A DNA stretch of 64,000 nt. Origin: an uncultured Ilumatobacter sp. (lineage in GTDB: Bacteria > Actinomycetota > Acidimicrobiia > Acidimicrobiales > Ilumatobacteraceae). A program made the translations under genes and the position numbers. Every line of letters begins with the position of its first letter. The stretch's first letter is position 1. The notes under the pieces were generated by a model that ran no database searches, was not told the origin of the DNA, and saw only the letters and a list, made by a program, of their open reading frames with translations. Positions 37,636 through 46,414 of the stretch are shown here, piece by piece. Location of the stretch: NCBI GenBank assembly GCA_905480335.1, contig CAJQPY010000004.1:124001-188000 (forward strand). The letters are read 5' to 3'.

Positions 37636-40155
37636 GTGGAAAATGTCGACGAACAACGCGGTGGATCGGGCGGGGAATCGCTCGAAGGAACCGTTCTAGC
37701 GGGTCGCTATCGCGTCGCGAGAGTCGTTTCGACGGGCGCGAACACGGTCATCATGGATGGCATCGATCAGCGAAACGACAACGAGGTCACGCTCAAGATC
37801 GTTCGACCCGAACATGCCCAGGATCCTGAGTTCCGACGCAAGTTCACGCGTCTTGCCGAAATATCCAACGCGTTGTCTCACCCGAATATCGCGTCGGTGA
37901 GCGATTGGGGAGAGACCGAATTGCGGGGCGAGTCCACAGTTTTCTGGGTTGTCGATGCGCTAGGCGGTGGAAGTCTGCGTGACCTGCTCGACCGGGGTCG
38001 GCTGCTTCAGCCGGGACAGGCGCTTGTCATCGGGCTCGAAACCTGTCGGGCACTTGATGCGGCGCATCAGAAGGGTCTGTTTCACACCGAGCTGACGCCG
38101 TCGAAGATGGTCTTTGGCGCAGATCGGCGGCTACGCGTGATCGACTTCGGAATGGCTCGCTTGCTTGCCGAGCCGGCCTGGGCCGATGCATCGGCACTTC
38201 CGACGCATGTGGCGCGCTACGCGTCGCCAGAGCAAGCGCTCGGATCGCCGACCGATTCCAAAACTGACGTGTATGCGCTCGCCCTCGTCATGATCGAGGC
38301 CGTCACCGGTGCAGTTCCGTTCGCGGCCGACTCCACCGTCGCGACGTTGTCCGGCCGTGTCGACAAGCTGCTCCCCGTCTCGGCCGACCTGGGGTCCCTC
38401 GCCTCGGTGCTCGAGCGTGCTGGTCGTCCCGAGTCGCCTGATCGATTCACGGCTGCCGAGTTCGGCCGAGCGCTCGTTCAGGCAGCACCTGGCCTGCCCA
38501 AGCCCGAGCCGATTCCGATTCTCTTCACCGGGACCTTCGATACGACAGCAATGCGTCGTCCGACCGACCCCACTGGTGGGGTCGAACGTCCGGCACCGGT
38601 CGCCGGTCTGGCCGGAGTCGACGAGACCGGAACATCTGCTGTCACAGGTGCCGCCGTGGTTGCTGGCGCCGCAGCGGGGGCGGTAGAAGCCGGTGCAGCG
38701 GCGCAGACTTTCGCAGCGGTGGTACCTGGCGCAGATGTTGGCGCGGCACGGTCTGAGCGTGAACTGGATGAGATCCCGCCTGTCGAGGTCGACGCGGATG
38801 ACGTCGCTGCCGAGGATTGTGCCGAACCCGACAACGAGTCAGACGGTATCGGAATAGTCGTGACAGGGCAGGAAGCCGCCGGACCGGAGAGTGTCGGACC
38901 CGAGAAAGCCAAGCTGGAGATTGCCGAGGAAGTTGAACCGACGATCGCCGAGGATCTGGACGCTGCAGACGGCGAGGTGGCTGCTGTGGTCGTCGGTGAA
39001 GTTGCAACAAGCGATGAACTGCCGATCGCGGATGAGCTGGCGGCCGGCGATGAGCCGCTTTCAGAACCGAAGCCGGAGATCTCGGAGGTTGCCGAAGTGG
39101 CAACTCACGCCGTTCCCTCTGCGGGACCTGACACGGACGCTCTGGCTGCGACAACCGCTCTCCCTGCTGTGCACGCCGATGCCGAGGGCGTGGCGAGCGG
39201 GGAGATCTACGATGAAGAGGCGGGCCGGCGGCGGCGAGGCCCCGTGATCCTGTTGATCATGCTGCTACTCGCCGGGCTGGCGGCACTCGGGTACGCGGGT
39301 TCACTGCTGTTGCAGACCAAGTCGTTTGAGGTGCCCGTGCTGGCCGGGGTCCCCGAAGACGAAGCCCTCAATCAGATCGCTGGCAACGGTTGGGAGATCG
39401 ACACGCTCCGGGAGCGCAGCGACACGTTCCCCGAGTTCGACACTGTCATCCGCACCAGGCCCGGGCCGGGTATCGAACTTGATGAGGGCGAACCGTTCAC
39501 TCTCGTGCTCAGTAACGGCCCAGAGTTCCGTACGTTGCCCGAGCTCGAGGCGCTGCCGTTTGATGCGGCGATTGCGGAGTTGGCCGGACTCGGCCTCAGT
39601 GGTGTCGAAGCACCCGAGCGCTTGTTCTCCGAGACCGTGGCACCGGAGTCCGTGATCGCATGGCAAGTCCAGGGCGATGCCGACGGCACCATGCAGGCTG
39701 GCGCCCAAATTCTGCCTGGCGAAACCATTGTCATGACATTATCGATGGGACCCGAACCACGGATTGTTCCGGATTTGACCGGCCAAACCGTTCAGCTCGC
39801 GACTGCGACGCTCGCCGATCTCCAACTCGAGCTCGCACGAGATGACGACCTGTTCAGCGACACCGTGCCAATCGGTCAGACCGTATCGCAGAACCCGGCG
39901 GTGGGTGCATCCCTCGAACGTAACGGCACGGTCACGATTCAGGTATCCAAGGGACCCGACGTCGTGCCGTTCCCCGATCTGACCGGACAGACGTTCACCG
40001 ATGCTCAAACACTGCTGACCAATACCGGCTACGTCATCGGCAGTCTCCTCGGCACGACCGAGGGCAGGTTTGTCGAGGCGACGATTGATGATGCCGACGT
40101 TCTCCCCGGCGACCTGCACCGACGCGGGACCCCAGTCGACCTGATCTTCCTGTAA
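37636..40155 (+). CDS. PASTA-domain Ser/Thr kinase-like protein, predicted pseudokinase
   Basis: An 839-aa protein with a kinase fold (~residues 22-275), a long Ala/Glu-rich linker, a transmembrane helix (VILLIMLLLAGLAALGYAGS, ~537-556) and four extracytoplasmic PASTA repeats to the C-terminus. Build matches PknB, but catalytic parts are missing: the glycine loop is VVSTGANTVIM, and the HRDLKPxN loop is HTELTPSKM (residues 150-158), lacking the catalytic Asp. The ATP-binding Lys (VTLKIV, 54) and DFG (170-172) remain. PASTA repeats bind muropeptides or lipid II in relatives. A scaffold or sensor role is inferred. Acidic linker codon use is repetitive but coding. Confidence 0.9.
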   Translation: MENVDEQRGGSGGESLEGTVLAGRYRVARVVSTGANTVIMDGIDQRNDNEVTLKIVRPEHAQDPEFRRKFTRLAEISNALSHPNIASVSDWGETELRGESTVFWVVDALGGGSLRDLLDRGRLLQPGQALVIGLETCRALDAAHQKGLFHTELTPSKMVFGADRRLRVIDFGMARLLAEPAWADASALPTHVARYASPEQALGSPTDSKTDVYALALVMIEAVTGAVPFAADSTVATLSGRVDKLLPVSADLGSLASVLERAGRPESPDRFTAAEFGRALVQAAPGLPKPEPIPILFTGTFDTTAMRRPTDPTGGVERPAPVAGLAGVDETGTSAVTGAAVVAGAAAGAVEAGAAAQTFAAVVPGADVGAARSERELDEIPPVEVDADDVAAEDCAEPDNESDGIGIVVTGQEAAGPESVGPEKAKLEIAEEVEPTIAEDLDAADGEVAAVVVGEVATSDELPIADELAAGDEPLSEPKPEISEVAEVATHAVPSAGPDTDALAATTALPAVHADAEGVASGEIYDEEAGRRRRGPVILLIMLLLAGLAALGYAGSLLLQTKSFEVPVLAGVPEDEALNQIAGNGWEIDTLRERSDTFPEFDTVIRTRPGPGIELDEGEPFTLVLSNGPEFRTLPELEALPFDAAIAELAGLGLSGVEAPERLFSETVAPESVIAWQVQGDADGTMQAGAQILPGETIVMTLSMGPEPRIVPDLTGQTVQLATATLADLQLELARDDDLFSDTVPIGQTVSQNPAVGASLERNGTVTIQVSKGPDVVPFPDLTGQTFTDAQTLLTNTGYVIGSLLGTTEGRFVEATIDDADVLPGDLHRRGTPVDLIFL

Positions 40156-40195
40156 CGGCTCCAGACGAGATTGCGGGCCCCCGATGCAGCCTGGC

Positions 40196-40201
40196 TACGG
40201 T
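40196..40201 (+). promoter_or_regulatory. -10 element of SDR gene (leaderless)
   Basis: TACGGT, then 6 nt, then ATG 40208, lying 40 bp past the pseudokinase stop. Confidence 0.55.
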
Positions 40202-40207
40202 GCAGCC

Positions 40208-41077
40208 ATGACCTCGTTGGACGGCCGCGTCGCCATCATCACAGGCGCAGGCCGGGGAATCGGGCGTGAGCACGCACTGTTTTTTGCTGCAGAAGGTGCG
40301 CGTGTCGTGGTGAACGATCACGGCAGCTCGAACGATGGCTCTGCATCAGGAGAATCACCTTCCGACGACGTTGTCAGTGAGATTCGCGACGCAGGCGGCG
40401 AAGCGGTCTCGAACACCGACGATGTCGCGGACTGGGCTGGTGCGGAGCGGCTCATCCAGACGGCGATCGACGCCTTCGGCGACCTCGACGTCGTGGTGAA
40501 CAACGCAGGGATTCTGCGCGACCGGACCATCGTGAACATGACCGAGGCGGAGTGGGACGACGTGGTCGGGGTTCACCTTAAGGGCCATTTCGCGCCGACT
40601 CGTCATGCGGCTGTGTACTGGCGAACCGAGCACAAAGCGGGCCGCAGAAAGCGTCGCAATCTCGTGCACACGTCGAGCACTTCGGGGCTGTACGCAAACC
40701 CCGGTCAGGCGAACTATGGCGCCGCCAAGTCGGCGATCGCGACGTTCAGTCAGATTGCCGCGAAGGAATTGTCTCGCTACGACGTGGTGAGTAACTGCAT
40801 TGCTCCGGGAGCTCGCACGCGGCTTACGCTTGCAAGTCCGGGCCTTGAGGACATCATGGCGCCGGCAGCATCCGGGTTCGACGAGTGGAGTCCTGCCAAC
40901 ATTTCACCGCTTGCCGCTTTCTTGAGCACAGCCGATTGCTCGCTGACCGGCGAGACGTTCCTCGCCCAGGGCGGGGTCGTCAAGCGACTCGACGGGTGGT
41001 CGACTCGTGAGACGCTTGAGCAGAGCGGCAAGTGGACGGTCGACGGGCTCACGAGAGCTTTCGCCGCTACTCGGTGA
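40208..41077 (+). CDS. short-chain dehydrogenase, hydroxyacyl-CoA dehydrogenase-like
   Basis: A 289-aa SDR with intact motifs: GAGRGIGREHALFFAAEGA for NAD binding, NNAGILRDRTIVNMTEAEW, and the active-site NYGAAKSAI with Ser in HTSSTSG. The long form with VVNDHGSSNDGS after the second strand matches the (3R)-hydroxyacyl-CoA dehydrogenase part of MFE-2-type beta-oxidation enzymes. That fits the adjacent convergent SCP2-like gene, since MFE-2 fuses both domains. Its last 11 nt overlap the SCP2 gene. ATG 40208 is set by TACGGT 6 nt upstream. Confidence 0.9.
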   Translation: MTSLDGRVAIITGAGRGIGREHALFFAAEGARVVVNDHGSSNDGSASGESPSDDVVSEIRDAGGEAVSNTDDVADWAGAERLIQTAIDAFGDLDVVVNNAGILRDRTIVNMTEAEWDDVVGVHLKGHFAPTRHAAVYWRTEHKAGRRKRRNLVHTSSTSGLYANPGQANYGAAKSAIATFSQIAAKELSRYDVVSNCIAPGARTRLTLASPGLEDIMAPAASGFDEWSPANISPLAAFLSTADCSLTGETFLAQGGVVKRLDGWSTRETLEQSGKWTVDGLTRAFAATR

Positions 41078-41474
41078 TCTCCTTGATCTCCTGAGCGATC
41101 TTTTCGGTGAAGTCGTTTGTCGGCAGTGACGTCTGCATGGCCATCAACTTCATCATGTCGCCCTGGACCTTGATCTTGCCGTTCATGAACGACTGCATCG
41201 CCACGGCGGGGTCCTGATCGACGAACAGTGCCTTGGCCGTCTCGTAGTCGGTCGTCACGGTGACGTCGGCGTCATCGAGCAGCCCAAGTTCCATAGCGAC
41301 CCGACCGGTTGTCGTGTCGAGGTGGCTGTTTACCTCGCTGTCACGAAAGGGAACGTCAGTGACCACCTGGTTTATTCGCAGGTCGGCTTCAACCTCGGGG
41401 ACCTCGTCGGCGTACTTCGCGCGGATGGCGCGGGCGGCGTCCATCCATTCTTCTGACAAAAAGGGGTGAGCCAT
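41067..41474 (-). CDS. SCP-2 sterol-transfer-like protein
   Basis: A 135-aa single SCP2 fold. DTTTGRVAMELGLLDDADVTVTTDYETAKAL and AMQSFMNGKIKVQGDMMKLMAM contain the usual G-K-I-K-V-x-G-D core that lines the lipid tunnel. It is expected to bind fatty acyl-CoA or sterol-like lipids. Convergent with an MFE-2-like SDR (11-nt overlap), which suggests a shared lipid role. ATG 41474 follows TACAGT by 8 nt. Confidence 0.88.
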   Translation of the reverse strand: MAHPFLSEEWMDAARAIRAKYADEVPEVEADLRINQVVTDVPFRDSEVNSHLDTTTGRVAMELGLLDDADVTVTTDYETAKALFVDQDPAVAMQSFMNGKIKVQGDMMKLMAMQTSLPTNDFTEKIAQEIKEITE

Positions 41475-41482
41475 AGTGACCG

Positions 41483-41488
41483 ACTGTA
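41483..41488 (-). promoter_or_regulatory. -10 element of SCP2 gene (leaderless)
   Basis: TACAGT on the minus strand, 8 nt before ATG 41474. Confidence 0.5.
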
Positions 41489-41576
41489 GTTGTCGCGCCC
41501 AGGGTCGGCACGGCCGCAGTGTGATGGAACGCGCCGAGGCTGAGAAAAGGCCCGACAGCTTCGGCGACCGGAACGC

Positions 41577-42758
41577 TCAGCGGTCGAGTTCAACGACGAG
41601 TGTCGACGTTGTGACCGACTCAAGGACGTCACTATCGATGTCGAATCCCATGCCGGGCGCGGTCGGCACGGTGACGTGGCCGTCGACGATGGTAATCGGG
41701 TCCGTCACGATGTCCTGGGCGTAGAACCGAGCTGATGCGCTGATGTCACCGGGCAGCGTGAACCCTGGCAGCGCGCCGAGTGCCGCATTGGCCGCCCGGC
41801 CGATTCCGGTCTCGACCATGCCGCCACACCACACGGGCACGTCCAAAGTGAGACACAGGTCGTGGATTCGGATGGCCTCGAGGTAGCCCCCCACTCGACC
41901 TGGCTTGATGTTTGCGATCTCGCAGGCGCCGAGTTCGATTGCGTCGGCGGTTCCCGCAGCCGACACCAGCGACTCGTCGAGACAAATAGGCGTGTCTACT
42001 TCGTCGGCGAGCCGGGCGTGCCCGATGATGTCTTCCTCGGGGAGGGGCTGTTCGATCAGTAGCAGGTCGTAGTCGTCCAGGCGCGCCAGGTGTCGGCCGT
42101 CGGTTCGTCGGTACGCGGTGTTCGCGTCGACTTGCAGCGGGACGTCAGGTCCGATGAGGTCACGGACTGCTGCCACGTGCTCGATATCGGAATCCGGTTC
42201 GATCTTAAGCTTGATTCGGACGTAGCCGTCGTCAACGTAGCCCTGCACCGTTTTAAGTAAGTCCTCAACCGAGTCGTGGATTCCGACGCTCACACCGCTC
42301 GGGATGCGACGGGGCCGCCCGTCGGAGTCGGTGGCAGTGCCGAGCAGGTCGGCGAAGGACATCCCGGCGGCACGAAGCTGAGCATCGAGAACCGCCGCTT
42401 CGATGGCGCCCTTCGCCATAGGGTGGCCGTGGACCGGTGCAAGCACGTCGCTGACATCAGCCGCATCGATCCCGGCGAGCGCGCGTGCCGCCAGACGCGG
42501 AAGAAGATGCTGCACCATTACGTGCTGTGACCCGTCGACGTACTCGGCGGAGTACGTCGGCTCACCGAGCGCAACGCACTCGCCCCATCCGTGAACAACC
42601 TCGCCGTCGAGTTCGGCTTCTATATGCACGATGAGGATATCTCGGTCGGCTTCGACGCCGAAGCTTGTGCGGAACGGTGTGACCAGCGGCATCGCGATCC
42701 GTCGCAGCTCGACACGTGACACGCGTACTGGTGGTAGCGATGTGGTCGAGTTATTCAT
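41577..42758 (-). CDS. o-succinylbenzoate synthase / N-succinylamino acid racemase (enolase superfamily)
   Basis: A 393-aa muconate-lactonizing subgroup enzyme. Acid/base residues are the KxK pair in RIKLKIEP and the lysine in IANIKPGRVGG; metal ligands lie in LQVDANTAY, LLIEQPLP and CLDESL. These enzymes make o-succinylbenzoate for menaquinone, racemise N-succinylamino acids, or both. Its ATG overlaps the stop of a COG3375-type GNAT gene as ATGA, a pairing linked to the NSAR pathway that converts D- to L-amino acids. No other men gene is in the window. NSAR function is favoured, with MenC the alternative. Confidence 0.88.
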   Translation of the reverse strand: MNNSTTSLPPVRVSRVELRRIAMPLVTPFRTSFGVEADRDILIVHIEAELDGEVVHGWGECVALGEPTYSAEYVDGSQHVMVQHLLPRLAARALAGIDAADVSDVLAPVHGHPMAKGAIEAAVLDAQLRAAGMSFADLLGTATDSDGRPRRIPSGVSVGIHDSVEDLLKTVQGYVDDGYVRIKLKIEPDSDIEHVAAVRDLIGPDVPLQVDANTAYRRTDGRHLARLDDYDLLLIEQPLPEEDIIGHARLADEVDTPICLDESLVSAAGTADAIELGACEIANIKPGRVGGYLEAIRIHDLCLTLDVPVWCGGMVETGIGRAANAALGALPGFTLPGDISASARFYAQDIVTDPITIVDGHVTVPTAPGMGFDIDSDVLESVTTSTLVVELDR

Positions 42759-43537
42759 TGCGCCGCCTCGACCACGTATTCACCCTGCTCGGTGAACCCG
42801 ACGATTCGGCCGCCAAGTTCGAGCGCTCCCTGGAGGGCGGAGCGAGTCGAGCGGCGCCATTCTCCGACTGCCGCCGAGTCGGTTCGGCGAAGCGTGACAA
42901 CGTCGTCGGGTGTCGGCACGAGCGTCCGTTCACCAACGCCGGGGCCGCTGTCGCTCTGCGCGCCCTCGCCGACGACGGGCCACGCCATCAGCAGGCGGTC
43001 GGATTCGTCGCCAGCATTGATCGCGTCTGTCATCGTTCCATAGAACGACGGCAAATACTCGTGCACCTCGGCACCGAGGATTTCGATGTTGAACCATGCG
43101 TTTCGGCGAACGAGCGGGTCGAAGGTCCATACGATCCACTCGATGTCGTGCTCCTCGGCCCAGCGGCGCTGGTGCATTTTCATCGCACGTCCGAGCCCCG
43201 AACGTCGGGCACCGGGGAGTAGGCCGGTGATGTGGCTGTGCAGCGCCGATCGGCCCTGGTGGCGAGCGAGGATGCCGACCGATGCACCCAGCATCCGTTC
43301 GTCGTCGCCACGTGTCTCGTATGCGGCGCTGACGTAGCCGCCCGAGTGGGAAACGGCCATCAAGATTTCAATCGACACGAGCTGGGCCACCGAACCCCAC
43401 ACCTGTTGAAAGACCTCTCCCAACTCGATCATCTCGTTAGCGGTGTGCAGCAGGCGGATCTCGATGTTGGCCAGCCCATGCGATGTCTTGGAGTCGGAGT
43501 GCTGCTCGTCACTGCCGTTGATGTCGATGGTGCTCAT
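42755..43537 (-). CDS. COG3375-type GNAT N-acyltransferase, partner of NSAR
   Basis: A 260-aa predicted GNAT. Acyl-CoA binding is expected at LLPGARRSGLGRAMKMHQRRW (about residues 105-125); IEWIVWTFDPLVRRNAWFNI is diagnostic of the COG3375 group, and FYGTMTDAINAGDESDRLL follows. Relatives N-succinylate D-amino acids so that the coupled racemase can act. No M20-type desuccinylase is nearby, so the third step would be encoded elsewhere. ATG 43537 is chosen; a TTG four codons earlier is open. First gene of the pair. Confidence 0.85.
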   Translation of the reverse strand: MSTIDINGSDEQHSDSKTSHGLANIEIRLLHTANEMIELGEVFQQVWGSVAQLVSIEILMAVSHSGGYVSAAYETRGDDERMLGASVGILARHQGRSALHSHITGLLPGARRSGLGRAMKMHQRRWAEEHDIEWIVWTFDPLVRRNAWFNIEILGAEVHEYLPSFYGTMTDAINAGDESDRLLMAWPVVGEGAQSDSGPGVGERTLVPTPDDVVTLRRTDSAAVGEWRRSTRSALQGALELGGRIVGFTEQGEYVVEAAQ

Positions 43538-43722
43538 GTCAACTCGCAATTCTCGTACCTGCCACGTGCCACGTGCGACACGGTAGGCGGTGCCAACCGC
43601 AAGCGCCTCACAAAATCCCGGGGCTCACGTCGTCCGCAGCTGCGATGAATATCGTGTCGCGTGGCACTTGACGGATCGTTCAGGGAGGGGGAGCCAGCCC
43701 GCAGATCAGATAGGCAGTGCTC

Positions 43723-45285
43723 ATGGCACGAATTCTGGTCACCGAAGAGATCGCCGAACGTGGGCTCGATCGTCTGCGGGAGGCCGGGCACGAGGTCGAT
43801 GTCCGGCTCGGGCTTTCCTCCGAGAAACTTCTCGAGGTGGTGCCCGGTGCCGCTGCGCTGATCATCCGCTCCGCCACCCAGGTCACCTCAGAGGTGCTCG
43901 GAGCAGGCGCCGACCTGATGGCCGTCGGACGTGCCGGAATCGGACTCGACAATGTCGACGTCGCTGCAGCCACTGCCCAAGGGGTGATGGTTGTCAATGC
44001 ACCGCAGTCGAACATCGTTTCAGCCGCCGAGCACACGATGGCCTTGCTGCTCGCGTCGGCCCGCAACGTTCCGCAAGCCCACGCTGCCCTGGTCGACGGT
44101 CGTTGGGAACGCAGCAAGTGGGAGGGCGTCGAACTCGTCGACAAGACCCTCGGTGTCGTTGGTCTCGGCCGCATTGGCAAGCTGGTCGCCGACCGAGCCA
44201 AGGCCTTCGGCATGCGTCTGGTCGCGTATGACCCATTTGTTTCCGAGGACCGCTCTCGCCAAATGGGGGTTGAGTTGCTCGATCTCGATCAGGTGGTGGC
44301 CGAGTCCGACTTCCTCACCGTGCACCTTCCCAAGACCCCCGAGACGTTGGGGTTAGTTAATCGCGATTTGCTCGTGAAGGCGAAAGCATCCCTGCGAATT
44401 ATCAACGTGGCCCGTGGGGGCATCGTTCACGAGCAGGACCTGGCCGACTGCTTAAATGACGGCATCATCGCCGGAGCGGCGCTCGACGTGTTCTCGGCCG
44501 AGCCGATGACCGAGTCGCCGCTTTTCGCGATCCCGTCGGTGGTCGTCACGCCTCACCTGGGCGCAAGCACGCGTGAGGCGCAGGACAAGGCCGGCGACAC
44601 CATCGCATCGATGATCGAGCTGGCATTGGCTGGCGACTTTGTCCCGTTCGCTGTCAACGTAAATGCGGCCGAGGCGAACGAGACGATCCGTCCGTTCCTG
44701 CCGTTGGCCGAGCGACTAGGGAGCCTCTTCGAATCCCTCGCCGGCGGCACTCCCGATGTTTTGGAAGTGTGTGTCGAGGGTGAGATCGCCGGGTACGACA
44801 CGCGTATCCTCGAACTTGCAGTTCTCAAGGGATTCTTCGGGTCGATCACCGAAGATCCGGTCACCTACGTCAATGCGCCACAGCTCGCGAAGGATCACGG
44901 GCTCGAAGTCCGTGAGGTCACCTGCGCCACATCGGCCGACTACGTCAACTTGCTCACCGTCAGCGGTGGCGCTCACAAGATCAGCGGGACGCTCTCGGGC
45001 CCCAAGGCCGATCAGCGGGTGACGAATATCGATGGCGTTCCCTTCGACGTGCCGCCCGCTGACAACATGGTGGTGATCACCAACGACGACCGTCCGGGGG
45101 TGATCGGCACCGTCGGCACGTTGCTGGGCCACGCAGAGGTGAACATTGCAGACATGGATGTAAGTCGGACCGACGATGACAAGGCTGTGATGCTGATCGC
45201 TCCGACCAAGCCGGTCCCAGCCCCGGTTCTAGACGACCTCCGCGCTGCGCCGGGGATCGTCAATGTCAAAACCCTTTCCACTTGA
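43723..45285 (+). CDS. serA: D-3-phosphoglycerate dehydrogenase
   Basis: A 520-aa enzyme that oxidises 3-phosphoglycerate in the first step of serine synthesis. The NAD site is GVVGLGRIGKLVADRA; catalytic Arg, Glu and His lie in NVARGGIVHE, the following segment, and TPHLGASTREAQ. After the catalytic core come an allosteric substrate-binding domain and a C-terminal ACT domain (MVVITNDDRPGVIGTVGTLL), the long actinobacterial form subject to serine inhibition. ATG 43723 (MARILVTEE) is favoured over the ATG two codons earlier. Confidence 0.96.
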   Translation: MARILVTEEIAERGLDRLREAGHEVDVRLGLSSEKLLEVVPGAAALIIRSATQVTSEVLGAGADLMAVGRAGIGLDNVDVAAATAQGVMVVNAPQSNIVSAAEHTMALLLASARNVPQAHAALVDGRWERSKWEGVELVDKTLGVVGLGRIGKLVADRAKAFGMRLVAYDPFVSEDRSRQMGVELLDLDQVVAESDFLTVHLPKTPETLGLVNRDLLVKAKASLRIINVARGGIVHEQDLADCLNDGIIAGAALDVFSAEPMTESPLFAIPSVVVTPHLGASTREAQDKAGDTIASMIELALAGDFVPFAVNVNAAEANETIRPFLPLAERLGSLFESLAGGTPDVLEVCVEGEIAGYDTRILELAVLKGFFGSITEDPVTYVNAPQLAKDHGLEVREVTCATSADYVNLLTVSGGAHKISGTLSGPKADQRVTNIDGVPFDVPPADNMVVITNDDRPGVIGTVGTLLGHAEVNIADMDVSRTDDDKAVMLIAPTKPVPAPVLDDLRAAPGIVNVKTLST

Positions 45286-45315
45286 ATCGCTCCGCCGCCC
45301 GGTGACAGGACGGCG

Positions 45316-46125
45316 TCAGCAGGGGAGGGATTGAGCGGTGCGGATCGCCTCGGCTCGAGCTGCTTTGGCGAAGTCGTCGCCGTTGCCCGCATACAAGATG
45401 GCGCGTGATGAGTTGACAATCAGCTCGCGTCCGTTTGACCCGGCGCCGTGTTCCAGCACCGTGGCAGCATCGCCGCCCTGCGCGCCGACGCCGGGAACGA
45501 GCAGCGGGAGATCGCCGACGATTGAGCGGACCTCGGCCAACTCGTCCGGATAGGTGGCGCCGACGACGAGCCCACACTCGCCGAGGGCGGACCACTCGTT
45601 GGCTACTCGTTCGGCGACGTGCACATACAGCGGCCGGCTGTCGCTGACCAGCGATTGGAAGTCATCCCCACCTGGGTTACTCGTGCGGCACAGCAAGATG
45701 ACACCACTGTCTCCGGGGTGATCGAAGAACGGCTCGATCGAATCGGTCCCCATGTAGGGATTGATGGTGACCGCATGTGCCATGTAGCGGTCGAAGGCCT
45801 CGTGGGCGTATTGCGTTGCGGTCGATCCGATGTCGCCGCGCTTCGCATCAAGAATCAGCGTCGTATCGGGGTACTCGGTGCGGATATAGCTGCAAATGTT
45901 CTCCAGCGCGTCCTCGTCTCCCTGACTCGCAAAGTATGCAATCTGCGGCTTGAACGCGCACGCGAGATCGGCGGTGGCATCGATGATCTCCCGACAGAAC
46001 CGTTCTGTTGCATCGGGGGCACGGGCGACCGATGCCGGGTATCGCGCAGGATCTGGGTCGAGTCCGATGCAGAGCATCGAGCCTGCTGCCGACCACGAAC
46101 GTTCGAGCTGCGCATGGAATCCCAC
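45316..46125 (-). CDS. pyrF: orotidine-5'-phosphate decarboxylase, type 2
   Basis: A 269-aa decarboxylase that makes UMP. The catalytic Lys/Asp segment is LILDAKRGDIGSTATQYA, in the type 2 form typical of actinobacteria, and LVPGVGAQGGDAATV binds phosphate near the C-terminus. It stands apart from other pyr genes. GTG 46125 is set by TAGGTT 8 nt upstream. Convergent with serA, with a 30-bp gap. Confidence 0.95.
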   Translation of the reverse strand: MGFHAQLERSWSAAGSMLCIGLDPDPARYPASVARAPDATERFCREIIDATADLACAFKPQIAYFASQGDEDALENICSYIRTEYPDTTLILDAKRGDIGSTATQYAHEAFDRYMAHAVTINPYMGTDSIEPFFDHPGDSGVILLCRTSNPGGDDFQSLVSDSRPLYVHVAERVANEWSALGECGLVVGATYPDELAEVRSIVGDLPLLVPGVGAQGGDAATVLEHGAGSNGRELIVNSSRAILYAGNGDDFAKAARAEAIRTAQSLPC

Positions 46126-46133
46126 GGCGCAGC

Positions 46134-46139
46134 AACCTA
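46134..46139 (-). promoter_or_regulatory. -10 element of pyrF (leaderless)
   Basis: TAGGTT on the minus strand, 8 nt before GTG 46125. Confidence 0.45.
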
Positions 46140-46192
46140 TCCGAACCGGGGAGCTCGACAGTCCGGCTCAACAGCGTGGCGAGATTGGCAGA

Positions 46193-46381
46193 TCACTCGA
46201 CGCTGATTGCGGCGGTGGGACACATGTCGGCCGCCTCACGGACTTTCTCGTGCAGTTCCTCGCCCGGCTCCTCCTGCAGGATGTAAAGGTAGCCGTCGCT
46301 GCGCACCTCGAAGACCTCTGGGCAGACCTGCATGCACGCGCCCGTGGATGCGCAAACGTCGAAATCGACCGTGACCTTCAT
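46193..46381 (-). CDS. single-cluster ferredoxin (probably 3Fe-4S)
   Basis: A 62-aa ferredoxin. Cysteines are at 10, 16, 20 and 54 (CASTGACMQVCPEVFEV and MCPTAAI). Where a 4Fe-4S ferredoxin has its second Cys (C-x2-C-x2-C) this one has Thr 13, so a 3Fe-4S cluster is likelier. Ferredoxins of this type often donate electrons to cytochromes P450, and a P450 is encoded at 543-1802, though far away. GGGGGTTT precedes the ATG. It is followed by pyrF, 68 bp downstream on the same strand. Confidence 0.92.
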   Translation of the reverse strand: MKVTVDFDVCASTGACMQVCPEVFEVRSDGYLYILQEEPGEELHEKVREAADMCPTAAISVE

Positions 46382-46414
46382 GGTGAAACCCCCATCTCGC
46401 TGCTGAACTGCCGA

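Noticed and set aside
38600-39230. Repetitive Ala/Glu-rich DNA that might be read as a tandem repeat or CRISPR-like array
   Set aside because: It has no regular repeat unit and is the coding linker of the PASTA pseudokinase.
43560-43580. Two adjacent CACGTG palindromes upstream of serA
   Set aside because: Short and self-complementary by chance in GC-rich DNA; no relation to a promoter could be shown.
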